Below, piece by piece: positions 7,906 to 18,020 of a stretch of 64,000 nucleotides of DNA; positions within the stretch are counted from its first letter, which is position 1; each line of letters begins with the position of its first letter. The notes beneath the pieces were generated by a model. The model was not told where the DNA came from. It ran no database searches and worked only from the letters and a program-made list of their open reading frames with translations. The DNA is from Rickettsia endosymbiont of Lasioglossum villosulum (GTDB taxonomy: Bacteria > Pseudomonadota > Alphaproteobacteria > Rickettsiales > Rickettsiaceae), in the NCBI RefSeq assembly GCF_964026455.1, contig NZ_OZ032152.1, forward strand, positions 620,001-684,000, in the 5' to 3' direction. The translations under genes and the position numbers were made by a program.

Positions 7906-9285
7906 ATGCAAGAATTTGATTTAGTAGTAATAGGAAGCGGTCCTGCTGGTTATACTGGTAGTATAAGAGCCGCACAACTTGGTATGAAAGTAGCGTGCAT
8001 TGAAAAAAATGATACGCTTGGTGGTACATGTCTAAATATAGGGTGTATACCTTCTAAAGCACTGCTTAATTCTTCTGAAAAATATGAAGAAGCTTTAAAG
8101 CATTTTGAGAATATTGGTATTAATGCGGAAGTAAAGCTAGATTTACAAAAAATGCTCGCTAATAAAGATAAAGTGGTTTCAGACCTTACAAAAGGTATAG
8201 AAAGTTTATTTGCTAAAAACAAAATTACCAGAATAAAAGGTGAAGCTAAAATTATATCTAATAATATTATTGAAGTAGGTGGCGAACAGATTTCGGCTAA
8301 AAATATCCTAATTGCTACCGGTTCTAGTGTAATAGAAATCCCAAATATTAAGATTGATGAAGAATTTATCGTCTCTTCGACCGGTGCTTTAAAGCTTTCA
8401 AAAGTGCCTGAAAATTTAATAGTAGTTGGCGGCGGTTATATCGGTTTAGAGCTTGGCTCTGTTTGGAGGCGTCTAGGTTCTAAGGTAACAGTGGTAGAAT
8501 ATGCTGAGAGTATTGTACCAATGCTTGATAAAGAAGTCGCTAGCCAATTTATGAAGCTTCAACTGAAACAGGGAATAGAATTTAAACTAAATACTAAAGT
8601 ATTATCTGCGGAAGTAAAATCCGGTAAAGTTAACCTTACAATCGAGGAGGGTGATAAAAGCTCTGTAATAACTTCGGATGTAGTACTTATGGCAGTCGGC
8701 AGAAAAGCTTACACGCAAAATTTAGGTCTTGAAGCTGTCGGCATTGCTACAGATAAACAAGGTAGAATCGAGATTAACGAACATTTCCAAACTGTTGTAC
8801 CAAACATTTACGCAGTCGGTGATGCTGTAAAAGGTGCTATGCTTGCACACAAGGCTGAAGAAGAGGCGATAGCTGCCGCCGAAATTATGGCAGGGCAGGC
8901 GGGTCATGTAAATTATAACCTGATCCCAAGCGTAATATATACTTCCCCAGAAGTAGCAAGCGTTGGTGAAACTGAAGAGCAATTAAAGGAAAGAGGCGTT
9001 AGCTACAAAGTGGGTAAGTTCCCATTCTTAGCCAATAGTAGAGCAAGAGCAGTAGGTAAAACTGAAGGAATGGTGAAGATTCTTGCCGATAGTAAAACAG
9101 ATAAGGTTTTAGGAGCTCATATTATCGGGGCTGATGCAGGAACTCTAATAGCAGAGCTTACGGCTTATATGGAATTCGGTGCAGCTGCGGAAGATATAGC
9201 AAGAACTTGCCACGCCCATCCAACTTTAAGCGAGGCAATCAAAGAAGCAGCTCTTGGGGTAGATAAAAGAACTATAAATATTTAA
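7906..9285 (+). CDS. lpdA: dihydrolipoamide dehydrogenase (E3)
   Basis: 459 residues. It reoxidises dihydrolipoamide of the 2-oxoacid dehydrogenase complexes using FAD and NAD. FAD-binding GSGPAG at 10-15, redox disulphide C42/C47 in GGTCLNIGCIPSKALL, NAD-binding GGGYIGLELG near 172-181, FAD motif AVGDAVKGAMLAHKAEEE, and the C-terminal HAHPTLSEA with the catalytic His-Glu pair. Length and all active-site residues are normal, so it should be functional. The ATG at 7906 overlaps no other start and is preceded by an AAGGTA-like site. Confidence 0.97.
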   Translation: MQEFDLVVIGSGPAGYTGSIRAAQLGMKVACIEKNDTLGGTCLNIGCIPSKALLNSSEKYEEALKHFENIGINAEVKLDLQKMLANKDKVVSDLTKGIESLFAKNKITRIKGEAKIISNNIIEVGGEQISAKNILIATGSSVIEIPNIKIDEEFIVSSTGALKLSKVPENLIVVGGGYIGLELGSVWRRLGSKVTVVEYAESIVPMLDKEVASQFMKLQLKQGIEFKLNTKVLSAEVKSGKVNLTIEEGDKSSVITSDVVLMAVGRKAYTQNLGLEAVGIATDKQGRIEINEHFQTVVPNIYAVGDAVKGAMLAHKAEEEAIAAAEIMAGQAGHVNYNLIPSVIYTSPEVASVGETEEQLKERGVSYKVGKFPFLANSRARAVGKTEGMVKILADSKTDKVLGAHIIGADAGTLIAELTAYMEFGAAAEDIARTCHAHPTLSEAIKEAALGVDKRTINI

Positions 9286-9287
9286 TT

Positions 9288-9437
9288 GTCATCTAGTTGC
9301 TTGACCACGGCATCTAAAAAATAATAAAAAATACTAATTTTATTAGTATTTTTAACTGGCTCTAGTTCATAAATCACGGGATGACAGAGGAAAAACCGAT
9401 CCACGCTGGCAATGCCTAATAAATCATGGGATGATAG
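9288..9437. repeat. degraded palindromic elements after lpdA
   Basis: GTCATC at 9288 and GGATGAC ending 9385 are the outer arms; the centre AAATACTAATTTTATTAGTATTT is a strong hairpin. A half copy (CCGATCCACGC...GGGATGAT) follows to 9437. The hairpin may also serve as lpdA terminator. Confidence 0.65.
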
Positions 9438-9461
9438 AAAAACTTAATATATTTAAAAAAT

Positions 9462-11423
9462 ATGAAAATAATAAAAAAATTATCAATTATTATTTTGCTC
9501 TCATTAGCAGCAAGTTTTAAAGTATTTGCTGAGCCTGACAATAATATTGGGCAAGTTTTTTTATATGTAGATCAAAAAAATTGGTCGCAGGCAGAGCAGT
9601 TAGCTAGGGAATTAAATAACAAAGCTTTAACAAAAATTGTTGTTTCGCAAAGATTTTTAGATAGCGATTATCCGAATAATAGCTTTGAGCAAGTAATTAA
9701 GTTTTTGTGCAATAATCCAAATTGGCCTCAAAGTAAGCTATTAGAAGAAAAAGCAGAAAGATACTTAAATAGCAATACAAATAAAAAAACCATTTTTGAA
9801 TGGTTTAGTAAGCATCCACCCCTTACTGGTAAAGGTTATAAATATTATGCATTGGCTGCAAGTAGCTTAGTTAATGATCAAAAAATATTATTGCCTATTA
9901 TTAAAGATGCTTGGATATATGCAGATTTTAGCCCTGAAGAAGAAAGTGCATATTATAGCAGATGGAAGAAATATTTAACCACAAATGATCATTTAGAACG
10001 AATAGAAGAACATCTTTGGAAGTCTGATATTAGATCAGCTGAGCAATCACTAAAATATGTAGATCGTAATTGTCAAAACTCCTTTAGAGCTCAAATTGCT
10101 ATTATAAATAAATCGCCAAATGTTGAAAAGCTTTTCAGAAAAGCCCCTGAAAAATATTATACTTCTGGTCTGTTATATCGTTATTTAGATTCTAAGAAAA
10201 AGCAAAAACCAACTGGTGAAATTATTACTTTATTTAAGAAAGCAAAGAATAATCGTAAGCATTTTGCTAAATGGTGTCGCTTGCAGCTCTACTATGCTCG
10301 TGAATTTATCGATTATAAAGATTTTGCTAATAGCTATAAAATAGCATCATTGCCTTTTGCTACCTGTCCTGAAACGATAAGAGAGCAGGAGTGGATGGCT
10401 GGATGGTTGTCTCTAAGCTTTTTAAAGAAGCCTGATCAGGCATTAGCACATTTTAATAAATTTATCAAAATTGTTAAAACTCCAATTAGTTTAGCACGTG
10501 GATATTATTGGTTAGGACGAAGTTATGAAGCGAAAGGCAATAAACAAACTGCTAAACAATTTTATGAACAGGCTGCTAAATACTCTTTTACCTTTTATGG
10601 TCAGGTAGCAAATATTGAGTTAAATAAAACTAATTTAGTATTGCCTCCTGTACCTATAGTTAGTAATGAAGAAAGAAAAACTATTGAAAATAAAGATATT
10701 ATTAAAGCAATAAGATTATTAGTTAAATATGATAAAAATAAATTAGCTGTTATATATTCTAAAGCTGCTATTAAAGAGACTAAAAACCCTGCTGAAATTT
10801 TAGTAATCACAAACATTATTAAGTCAACTAATAATGCTAACTATATGGTTGATGTTGCAAAAATTGCTGCTCAAAATAATATTTTCATTCCAAATTGTGC
10901 TTTCCCAACTCCTTATAATCTAGCAGGGCTTCCTATTGATCCCCATTTAGCTTATGGGATTATTAGGCAAGAATCTGTTTTCGATCATAAAGCGGTAAGT
11001 AGTGCAAATGCTAGGGGCTTAATGCAGCTTATTGATAAAACTGCTTGTGAAACCGCTAAATCTATAAGTCTTAAATGTAGTGTAGCAGATTTAACTAGAA
11101 ATCCTGCATATAATATTAAACTTGGTACTCATCATTTTAAACAATTACTGGGTGATCATCGTGGATCTTACATTTTATCGATTGCTTCTTATAATGCTGG
11201 CAGTCACAATGTTGCAAAATGGATAGATAGATTTGGTGATCCAAGGAATATCAAGGATATGAGAAAAGTTATTGATTGGATGGAACTTATACCTTACCGA
11301 GAAACAAGAGATTATGTTCAAAGAGTTCTTGAAAATATTCAGATTTATCGTACAATTTTGAATAAAAATAATACATTCAAGTTTAAACAGGATTTACACG
11401 CTTGTGATATACCAAAAAGTTAA
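9462..11423 (+). CDS. slt: soluble lytic murein transglycosylase
   Basis: 653 residues. Signal peptide 1-23 ending VFAEP. The long middle part is alpha-helical with superhelical (TPR-like) repeats, as in the doughnut-shaped Slt70. The C-terminal catalytic SLT domain starts near 505: YGIIRQESVFDHKAVS carries the catalytic Glu in the ES motif, then ARGLMQLI, NIKLGTHHF and ILSIASYNAGSHNV. It cleaves MurNAc-GlcNAc bonds to give 1,6-anhydro-muropeptides in the periplasm. Length is near that of E. coli Slt70. Start at ATG 9462, no strong ribosome site visible. Confidence 0.93.
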   Translation: MKIIKKLSIIILLSLAASFKVFAEPDNNIGQVFLYVDQKNWSQAEQLARELNNKALTKIVVSQRFLDSDYPNNSFEQVIKFLCNNPNWPQSKLLEEKAERYLNSNTNKKTIFEWFSKHPPLTGKGYKYYALAASSLVNDQKILLPIIKDAWIYADFSPEEESAYYSRWKKYLTTNDHLERIEEHLWKSDIRSAEQSLKYVDRNCQNSFRAQIAIINKSPNVEKLFRKAPEKYYTSGLLYRYLDSKKKQKPTGEIITLFKKAKNNRKHFAKWCRLQLYYAREFIDYKDFANSYKIASLPFATCPETIREQEWMAGWLSLSFLKKPDQALAHFNKFIKIVKTPISLARGYYWLGRSYEAKGNKQTAKQFYEQAAKYSFTFYGQVANIELNKTNLVLPPVPIVSNEERKTIENKDIIKAIRLLVKYDKNKLAVIYSKAAIKETKNPAEILVITNIIKSTNNANYMVDVAKIAAQNNIFIPNCAFPTPYNLAGLPIDPHLAYGIIRQESVFDHKAVSSANARGLMQLIDKTACETAKSISLKCSVADLTRNPAYNIKLGTHHFKQLLGDHRGSYILSIASYNAGSHNVAKWIDRFGDPRNIKDMRKVIDWMELIPYRETRDYVQRVLENIQIYRTILNKNNTFKFKQDLHACDIPKS

Positions 11424-11504
11424 TTTATGTTAATGTTTTGTTTGACATAATCATAAAATATGAGTATGGTGCGGGTATATAATTAGTAAGTTAAGGAGAA
11501 AGTT

Positions 11505-11678
11505 ATGCCATTAGGAAGAGAACAAAAAAAATTTGGTAAAAAAGTAGAAAAAGAAGTCAAAAAATTCTCTAATGATAATGATAATAACGTACACAATATT
11601 AAGGAAATGCTTAGCAGTTTAGGTATTAATCATGAAAATAGAGAGACTTTTGACATTGGGATGCCCCACATCCTTTAA
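11505..11678 (+). pseudogene. N-terminal fragment of a frameshifted unknown gene
   Basis: ATG at 11505 with AAGGAG at 11492-11497 encodes 57 basic residues (MPLGREQKKFGKKVEKEVKK) and stops at 11678. From 11657 the next frame is open as WDAPHPLNPLNEQEPVKYRW and continues to 12514, so this is the true start of the gene whose remainder is listed at 11885. The break is one base, near the TTGGGA at 11656-11661. Confidence 0.55.
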
Positions 11679-11884
11679 ACCCTCTTAATGAACAAGAACC
11701 AGTTAAATATAGATGGATAGCAAGTACCTCTAATTCAGGAGAGGACAATCAAGAAAAGGGCGAACAAGCTAAGCTAGTATTAAAAGCTTTAATAGAAACA
11801 AAACGTAGCAATAATCTAAATGATGTAACGAATGAATTTAAAGATCATTTTTCAAAATTAAATCCTGGTAGTGTAGTAGCATAT

Positions 11885-12514
11885 ATGACTACAGCAAAAA
11901 AATTAGATATTAACCCCGACGGATGTGTTGGTACTGCTCTTAAAAATATGGGAAACTATGCTGCAAAATGGAATGGTATCTCAACAAAAGAATTATTTAC
12001 AAAATACGATGTAACAAATCCATATTGTTCTTTTGACAATAAAATAGAACAGGACCGTCAAAATCAAGAGACTATACTAAATGTTGAGTTGAAAGCTCCA
12101 GAAAGTTTACCTGAACCAGAAGAACAAATTGTTAATACTAATTATACAGCTTCTTCATTAAAAATTTCGAAAGAATTACTTGGCGAGAAAGTAACGCTTA
12201 TTAATGGTAAAGAAGTTGAAGTTAAGAAATTCTTAGAATTATTATATAATCAAAATACTAAAGAATTTGATTTTCTTTTAAAAATGTTACCATCTGACAC
12301 TAGTGAAGTTATGAAAAAAGAAGTAACATTGAAACTAGCTTATGATTATTTTAAAGATTCTAAAAACTTTGATGAAACAAATGCAATATCCGAAAGAATA
12401 GGAACAAGTGATATATTTGAAGAGTATCTTGGTTTTAATATTGATCAATTTAAAAGTGAAGAAATGAATATTATGGGTGGTGATCAGCATTCTTATTTAG
12501 ATTTTTCAGCTTAA
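11885..12514 (+). CDS. unknown protein, main part of a frameshifted gene
   Basis: 209 residues from ATG 11885, but the frame is open from 11657 and belongs with the start at 11505; the ancestral product would have about 335 residues. Not recognised; no signal peptide or membrane segment. It is hydrophilic and ends NIMGGDQHSYLDFSA. A GGD near the C-terminus also occurs in the products at 18089 and 35809, which are otherwise unrelated. There is no good ribosome binding site before 11885, so this part may not be translated on its own. Confidence 0.5.
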   Translation: MTTAKKLDINPDGCVGTALKNMGNYAAKWNGISTKELFTKYDVTNPYCSFDNKIEQDRQNQETILNVELKAPESLPEPEEQIVNTNYTASSLKISKELLGEKVTLINGKEVEVKKFLELLYNQNTKEFDFLLKMLPSDTSEVMKKEVTLKLAYDYFKDSKNFDETNAISERIGTSDIFEEYLGFNIDQFKSEEMNIMGGDQHSYLDFSA

Positions 12515-12561
12515 AATTCTATCATAAGGCTTGCCTTACGTTCTCATTTTAAGGAAAAACT

Positions 12562-12722
12562 GGCGTTGTTGTATGGCTTGGAAAATGCCCTGTATGTCAT
12601 TCTTAGCAATGGCGGTAATCCAGCATAAATCGAGCTTTTAACTTTAAAAACTTGCTTTATGTATACTTTTTTTCCTGGATTCCCGCCGTTGCTAAGAATG
12701 ACATAAGAGCCATGCAACGAAG
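12562..12722. repeat. nested palindromic elements
   Basis: Inner element 12595-12703 has ends TGTCATTCTTAGCAATGGCGG and its complement; it is enclosed by GTTGTTGTATGGCTT on the left and GCCATGCAACGAAG on the right. Non-coding DNA between the 11885 gene and the carboxypeptidase gene. Confidence 0.75.
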
Positions 12723-12772
12723 CCACTCCTAGCTAGGTATGACATAATAGTAAAACTCTAATAATAAATATC

Positions 12773-13732
12773 ATGAAACTTAAAAATTTAATTTCATTAA
12801 TATTACTATTTTCTTCATTATCAGCTTTTTCGCAAGCTACAATACCTCAATTATTAAAAAATATTCCAATTAATGTCGTTGCACCGGCTTCAGGTGCTGA
12901 TAGCAAAACTTTATCTGATTTAAAAAGTATCAAAACTCTTAACTTAAATATGCCGGCTAAATGTTTTAGCAAAGGTGATTTACCATTTTTAGCAAGTACT
13001 GATGAGATAAGATTTAATTGTTTGAAAGATGCCTTATATAATGAATCTAGCAATATAGTATGGAGTTTAAGAGGCGGTTATGGTTCTGCAAGATTAATTC
13101 CTGATTTATTAAAACTTCCAAAACCAAATAAGAAAAAATTTTTTATAGGATATAGTGATATAACGGCTTTGCATCTTTTCTTATCGCAAGAATGGGGATG
13201 GAAAACAATACATGGTACTAATGTAGCTGGTTTGCTAAAACCTGAACAAGATCAAGGTAACTTTATAAAACTTGCTGAAATATTGCAAGGTAAAGTAAAA
13301 CAAGCGGTCATAAATGATTTAGCAGCTCTTAACAATGTAGCCAAACCAACCGAACTTGTTAGCGGCAAGCTAACCGGCGGTAACCTAACTATGGTATTAA
13401 GTAGTATAGGGACTAGATGGCAAATAAAAACCGCTGATAAAATTCTTTTTTTAGAAGATATAAATGTAGCTCCTTATCAGTTAGATCGTGCTTTAATACA
13501 ATTAAAACAAGCTGGATTACTTGAAAATATTAAGGCTATAATATTTGGCACGTTTGATAAAGATTCTAAACTCACAATGTTAGTGCTGCGTAATTTTGCA
13601 AATAATTTAAAAGTACCGGTATTTAAAACTGATAGATTCGGTCATAAGAAAATTAATGATCCAATTATTTATAACACAGATAGTAAAATTATCGGTAATG
13701 GTGAAAAATTTAAGTTGATAATGGATTTGTGA
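12773..13732 (+). CDS. ldcA: LD-carboxypeptidase, S66 family
   Basis: 319 residues with a signal peptide (about 1-20, ending SAFSQA), so it acts in the periplasm. S66 peptidases remove the terminal D-Ala from the murein tetrapeptide (L,D-bond) during wall recycling; the MccF branch instead degrades microcin C. Catalytic residues are visible: Ser in the nucleophile elbow FIGYSDIT, Glu in LFLEDINVAPYQLDRAL, and His in DRFGHKKINDP. Other family blocks are VVAPASG, WSLRGGYGSARL and GKLTGGNLTM. Length is normal. Exported forms occur in other Gram-negatives too. Symbol is by family only. Confidence 0.88.
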   Translation: MKLKNLISLILLFSSLSAFSQATIPQLLKNIPINVVAPASGADSKTLSDLKSIKTLNLNMPAKCFSKGDLPFLASTDEIRFNCLKDALYNESSNIVWSLRGGYGSARLIPDLLKLPKPNKKKFFIGYSDITALHLFLSQEWGWKTIHGTNVAGLLKPEQDQGNFIKLAEILQGKVKQAVINDLAALNNVAKPTELVSGKLTGGNLTMVLSSIGTRWQIKTADKILFLEDINVAPYQLDRALIQLKQAGLLENIKAIIFGTFDKDSKLTMLVLRNFANNLKVPVFKTDRFGHKKINDPIIYNTDSKIIGNGEKFKLIMDL

Positions 13733-13741
13733 TAACTCCTA

Positions 13742-13921
13742 TTGTTTTATACACACAAATATACTATAATAATTAAACCTGGTAAATTTATTCCTGATAA
13801 TGAAATGTGGCTTTATAATAAAAATAACAATGAGATAATTGATAGAGCTATAAAATGGGCAGAAATAAATAAAAGGCATGAAAATTTTGATGAAATAGTA
13901 GATTTGGTACAAAATGACTAA
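13742..13921 (+). pseudogene. short unknown ORF, possible antitoxin remnant
   Basis: From TTG 13742 a 59-codon frame reads FYTHKYTIIIKPGKFIPDNE and ends DEIVDLVQND. No ribosome binding site is clear. Its stop overlaps the ATG of the next small frame (ATGACTAA), an arrangement common in toxin-antitoxin pairs. Not recognised; may be a fragment. Confidence 0.3.
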
Positions 13922-14072
13922 AATATTACTAGATATGAATTATCCTGCTTTTCAAGAACAATTATTTGGCATAGAAAAGCAAGAGCAACGTGCTTTACTT
14001 ACTACTTTAAAGAAAATCAAACAAACGTGTTTGTTGCATGGCTTCGGTGTCATTCTCGCTTTCGCACAGTAG
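13914..14072 (+). pseudogene. truncated small ORF, possible RelE/ParE-like toxin remnant
   Basis: ATG 13914 starts MTKILLDMNYPAFQEQLFGI and runs through KIKQT before entering palindromic repeat DNA (CLLHGFGVILAFAQ) and stopping at 14072. The beginning resembles, from memory only, rickettsial addiction-type toxin genes; the core of such a protein is missing. Best seen as a gene cut by insertion of a palindromic element. Confidence 0.3.
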
Positions 14073-14103
14073 TGTCTGGAGAAAATTGGAGTATTATTAA
14101 AAT

Positions 14104-14224
14104 CGTCATTGCGAGCGGTCGTAGACCGCGTGGCAATCCAGAAAAATAGTAAAAAATAACTAATTTTAGCGTTTTTTACTGGATTGCTTCGTCGAATTAC
14201 TTTGTAATTCTTCTCGCAATGACG
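14104..14224. repeat. Rickettsia palindromic element, CGTCATTGCGAG type
   Basis: CGTCATTGCGAG at 14104 and its complement ending 14224; inner arms GGCAATCCAG and CTGGATTGC; AT-rich centre. Between the truncated ORF pair and addB. The rest of 14073-14291 is further repeat debris. Confidence 0.85.
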
Positions 14225-14291
14225 AAAAAACCTAATAATAACAACGTTTATTTTTTTCCGGACACTAACTGCGCTTTCGCAGGAATGACAA

Positions 14292-16772
14292 TTAATGTCC
14301 CCTCAAATGCAAATAATCATTATATTTTGACATATCCAAATCATAAACAAAGGACTTGTTTGTAACATAATATTCAAGCAGTCTTATTAATCCTTGTTTA
14401 TGTTTGTCTAGGGTTTCCATGCTTAAACTTATTTCTGTTGTTTGCACATAAGGCTTGGTTCTAGTTATTTTTACATAGGCAATGGTAATGTCTTCAATTG
14501 AATTCCCGCTTTCGTGGGAATGAGATAGTATATTAAAGCCGTTTTCGAGTATCATTAAACTTTCTATAATAAGCTGTGGTGAAAGTCCTAGCTCTATTTC
14601 TTTTTTAGTTGGGATAGTACCAGTTTTATAATCTAATATAGTTATGCGGTTTGATTTACTGATTTCAATTCGGTCAGCTATACCAATTATTTTTATATTC
14701 TGTCCTGCTATATTTAAGTTCAGCTCTCCCTTAATTTCAAAATAAATTTTTTGACAATTTTTTCTGCGTTCCATATCAAATAGAATAAAAGCTTTACTCA
14801 GTAGTGTTAGTTTTGTCTGCCAAGTTTTCTTTGTATATGTAGGGAGAATAGTGCTATGTAAAATATTATTGCCAATATTTAGCAAAGCTTGCTGTTTATC
14901 AAGCATATTCTGCTGGTCATAATTTTTAGAATATTCTTCTAAAACTTTATGAATAAAGTTCCCAAAATCTGATATTTTTGGCTCTTCCCATATCTTATCT
15001 TGAGTCCGTAGCTTCAGGATTTTCTTAGCATAAAAACCATATGGATTCCTGATTAAGGTTTCTATATCTGTTACAGATAATATATTTGGGAAAAAAGTAC
15101 TGTGTGCTGCTTTTTTTCTATTGTCATCCCGTGGTTTGTCCACGGGATCCAGAAATATACTTTCAAAGATACCGCGATCAAGTCGCGGTATGACACTTTT
15201 ATTCTGAGTGACATTTTGCAGCTTTAAAAATAAATTACAAGGAGTAGATAATTTTCCGGCATATTTTTTTGCATTTAATATGATTACTTCTTCATTTTGT
15301 AATAACAAATCAAAATAATCTGAATATAGTTTGGGAGTAATTTCATCATAATCTATATTCAATATTTGCTTTGCTTCTTTACTTAAATAAGGATGAGTAG
15401 TGGTAGTAGTACTCCAATTATCGCTATTAAAATGTGGTAATATAATTAAATTGAAACGAGATAAAGCAAGTTCTTCAGATGAGCCGATAACTATCTTAGA
15501 TTCAATATTTTTATAATATTTAATACTAGAAAGTAATAGAGTAAAAATTTTAGGAAAATCTTTTTTACTGGTGTTTATACTATCGCTAAACTCTATTAAA
15601 TTATTTAAAAATTCTAATAGCTCAGCTCCTTCCTCTTTTTCCCAAATTTCTGGTAAAAGCTTTTCAGCTATTTCTTTAGAAACTACTAATATATCATTGA
15701 TATTATAAGGTTTAGTAGCAAATAAAATATCTACTAAATTATGGCAGTAACTTCTTAGATCCTCATTATCAAATTGTAATTGTAGTAAATATTTTGGCGA
15801 AGATATAAAACGATTTTTACCTGATAATAATAACTCAAGTTTCTGAACATTCGTGCAGTTTATTAAAGGATTTTTAAGTAATAAAAATAAAAGTTTCAAA
15901 TCAAAATTATTACATAATATATTAATGATAGATATTAGTAAGCTACTTACATTTGTTAGTTTTAGATCATTACCGATCAAATCTTCAAACACTAACTCAT
16001 ATTTATCTAAATAGTTACAATATATCCTTTTCAATTTATCGTTATTTGTAACAATAGCTATTTTTTTATCCGCATTCAGCTTACATATGTGAGCTATCTG
16101 CTCAGCTTCTTCATAAATATCCGTAGGCTTATAATAATATATATTATTGTGAGCTAGTTTTATCTCATTATATTTAATTATTTGCAGTTCTTCTTCATAT
16201 TTTTTTAAGAAAGAATCAGGCTTAAATATGCCGGCTAATATTACCTTTTTACTGCTGTTTTTGGTTCTTGCTATCTCTTCCAAAAGCAATTTTAATTTAT
16301 AATTATTACTGCTTTGCTTTTCGTTTTTTTGCCATTTTAAAAAACTATATTCTAAGAATTTATAAATATTCTGCCAATATTCTGAATTATTGTAAGTCTC
16401 AATTAATTTTATATCGATATTATTATTTACTAAATCAGCAAATAATTTATTTAAAATTCCGGCAGTTTTTAATGCTTCCTCAGGAGTAAAATCTAATTTT
16501 TTATATTCGGTAATTATTTTTGACAAAGTAAATAATTCTTCCATTTTAGACATATAATCTTCCGAAGAATCTTTTTTTGAAATAATAGCATTGAATGGGA
16601 TAATAATAGGTAAATTCTTTATATTATAATTGCCAGTCAAAAGCTCTTTTAATTCGATGCAAGAACGACTATTCGGCAATATTATTTTGAGTTCTTTATA
16701 CAAATTATCTTTACCGAATTTACTTATAATAAATTCAGCAAAATCCTGTAAAAAAGAAATATTAGAAATCAT
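14292..16772 (-). CDS. addB: AddB-like double-strand break repair nuclease subunit
   Basis: 826 residues. AddB pairs with the helicase-nuclease AddA to resect DNA ends for recombination. The C-terminal PD-(D/E)XK nuclease is clear: [20 protein letters not shown] and [14 protein letters not shown] followed by [24 protein letters not shown] before the nuclease domain is typical of alphaproteobacterial AddB. No Walker A is visible at the N-terminus, as expected for an inactive helicase half. Two palindromic elements interrupt it in frame: about 35 residues from [12 protein letters not shown] to [11 protein letters not shown] (15123-15194), and a short SHSHESGNS piece near 14510. AddA is not in the window. 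Confidence 0.85.
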   Translation of the reverse strand: MISNISFLQDFAEFIISKFGKDNLYKELKIILPNSRSCIELKELLTGNYNIKNLPIIIPFNAIISKKDSSEDYMSKMEELFTLSKIITEYKKLDFTPEEALKTAGILNKLFADLVNNNIDIKLIETYNNSEYWQNIYKFLEYSFLKWQKNEKQSSNNYKLKLLLEEIARTKNSSKKVILAGIFKPDSFLKKYEEELQIIKYNEIKLAHNNIYYYKPTDIYEEAEQIAHICKLNADKKIAIVTNNDKLKRIYCNYLDKYELVFEDLIGNDLKLTNVSSLLISIINILCNNFDLKLLFLLLKNPLINCTNVQKLELLLSGKNRFISSPKYLLQLQFDNEDLRSYCHNLVDILFATKPYNINDILVVSKEIAEKLLPEIWEKEEGAELLEFLNNLIEFSDSINTSKKDFPKIFTLLLSSIKYYKNIESKIVIGSSEELALSRFNLIILPHFNSDNWSTTTTTHPYLSKEAKQILNIDYDEITPKLYSDYFDLLLQNEEVIILNAKKYAGKLSTPCNLFLKLQNVTQNKSVIPRLDRGIFESIFLDPVDKPRDDNRKKAAHSTFFPNILSVTDIETLIRNPYGFYAKKILKLRTQDKIWEEPKISDFGNFIHKVLEEYSKNYDQQNMLDKQQALLNIGNNILHSTILPTYTKKTWQTKLTLLSKAFILFDMERRKNCQKIYFEIKGELNLNIAGQNIKIIGIADRIEISKSNRITILDYKTGTIPTKKEIELGLSPQLIIESLMILENGFNILSHSHESGNSIEDITIAYVKITRTKPYVQTTEISLSMETLDKHKQGLIRLLEYYVTNKSFVYDLDMSKYNDYLHLRGH
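15123..15194. repeat. palindromic element inserted in frame in addB
   Basis: Starts GTCATCCCGTGG and ends CGCGGTATGAC; two small hairpins (GTGG...CCAC and ACCGCGA...TCGCGGT). Translated on the addB strand it gives [10 protein letters not shown]...[10 protein letters not shown], the same peptide type as in IleS and UvrC here. It lies just before the nuclease domain, in a linker. Confidence 0.85.
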
Positions 16773-16832
16773 AAATATCGTTTTTTATATCGAATATAGC
16801 ATATTTAAAATCCAAAACAAATTTTTTAAAAA

Positions 16833-16847
16833 ATCATATTTTATGGT
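16833..16847. promoter_or_regulatory. ATCATA-TTT-TATGGT, operator candidate
   Basis: Fourth copy of the 6-3-6 palindrome (one mismatch), 70 bases before the ankyrin gene at 16917. A TTAATTTTTGTTAA motif follows at 16865-16878. Confidence 0.45.
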
Positions 16848-16916
16848 AATTAACCCTTGATTATTAATTTTTGTTAATTATTATGAGAGAGATATTAATT
16901 TAAATGGAGGAGAATC

Positions 16917-17954
16917 ATGGAGTATAAATTTGAAAAAGTTTTATCAATGTTAAACAAAGGTGGAATTGATATTAATTCCTTGGTTGAACACAATAACAAA
17001 CACGTAAGTGGTGAGATATTTTCAGGTTACAAAACCACAGCTTTACATTGTGCTGCTTTCCACAATCATTATAAAATAGTAGAATTACTAATTGAGAGGG
17101 GGGCAGAAATTAATATTGAAGACTCAAATAATTATACTGCTGCTCTACGTGCTACACAATTTGGTCATTATGAAACAGTAAAATTATTTATTGATAAAGG
17201 TTTTTCTGATCTTGAATATTTGTTATTTATGGCTGCTACTAATAATTACCTAAAGATAGCAAAGTTATTAATCGAGCATGAAGCAGATGTAAATTATAAT
17301 AATGGCAAAATATTAAATGAGTTAGCATATTATGACTACGCAGAAATGTTAGAGTTACTCATTAAGAATGGAGCAGTCGTAAACCATATTGACTCTTCCA
17401 CAAATCGAATCCCATTGGTAAAATCAATAATAACAAACCATGACGATGACAGCGATGATATTAACCCATTTGCTCAATATTTACTCGAATATCCTAATAC
17501 TAATATTGAAGATGAAATATTAGAACCTGTGTATAAATCATATTTAAATAATCGTATAACAGGAATAGTTGAAGATATAGCAAAATGCGAGAAATTATAT
17601 AAACAATCTAATTTAGAAGAGTTATATGAATATTTTAAAGATTGTGATTCAAAAGTACAAAATATTTTTTTAAATAGGCAAAAAAACAAATTTAATCCGG
17701 AAATAAAATATTTTAAGAATAAAGATGATTTATATAACGAAGCAACAAAATTAACAAAATTTACTTCTAATGATTTTGTTGATCCTGAACTAAAATCTTT
17801 AAGTAACTCAATATCTGAATATATTACATTAAAAAGATTAGCATTATTAGAAATTAAAGAGTCGAATATTGAATATAAAAATTCATATATACCTAAATCC
17901 TTAATTGAGGATTTAGACGAAGTTATAGCATTAGGTAGCCCCTCTGCTGATTAA
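16917..17954 (+). CDS. ankyrin-repeat protein
   Basis: 345 residues; ATG with an excellent GGAGGAG site. About four ankyrin repeats lie at 35-160: TALHCAAFHNHYKIVELLIE, then repeats with ALRATQFGHYETVKLFI, LFMAATNNYLKIAKLLIE and LNELAYYDYAEMLELLIK. The remaining 180 residues are charged and helical, without a known domain. No signal peptide. In Rickettsiales, ankyrin proteins are often secreted into the host, but nothing in the sequence proves that here. A palindromic site sits upstream; a hairpin at 18021 ends the unit. Confidence 0.85.
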   Translation: MEYKFEKVLSMLNKGGIDINSLVEHNNKHVSGEIFSGYKTTALHCAAFHNHYKIVELLIERGAEINIEDSNNYTAALRATQFGHYETVKLFIDKGFSDLEYLLFMAATNNYLKIAKLLIEHEADVNYNNGKILNELAYYDYAEMLELLIKNGAVVNHIDSSTNRIPLVKSIITNHDDDSDDINPFAQYLLEYPNTNIEDEILEPVYKSYLNNRITGIVEDIAKCEKLYKQSNLEELYEYFKDCDSKVQNIFLNRQKNKFNPEIKYFKNKDDLYNEATKLTKFTSNDFVDPELKSLSNSISEYITLKRLALLEIKESNIEYKNSYIPKSLIEDLDEVIALGSPSAD

Positions 17955-18020
17955 GTTTTAATAAGCTTTTTAAACAAGACTAAATCTATATTACAAGAAA
18001 ACCACAAAGTAATTTAACAA

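Noticed and set aside
7705..7911. 68-codon minus-strand ORF before lpdA
   Set aside because: Made almost wholly of palindromic-element DNA (HCEEHSF, LPRQCYAFPRND peptides); no start signals.
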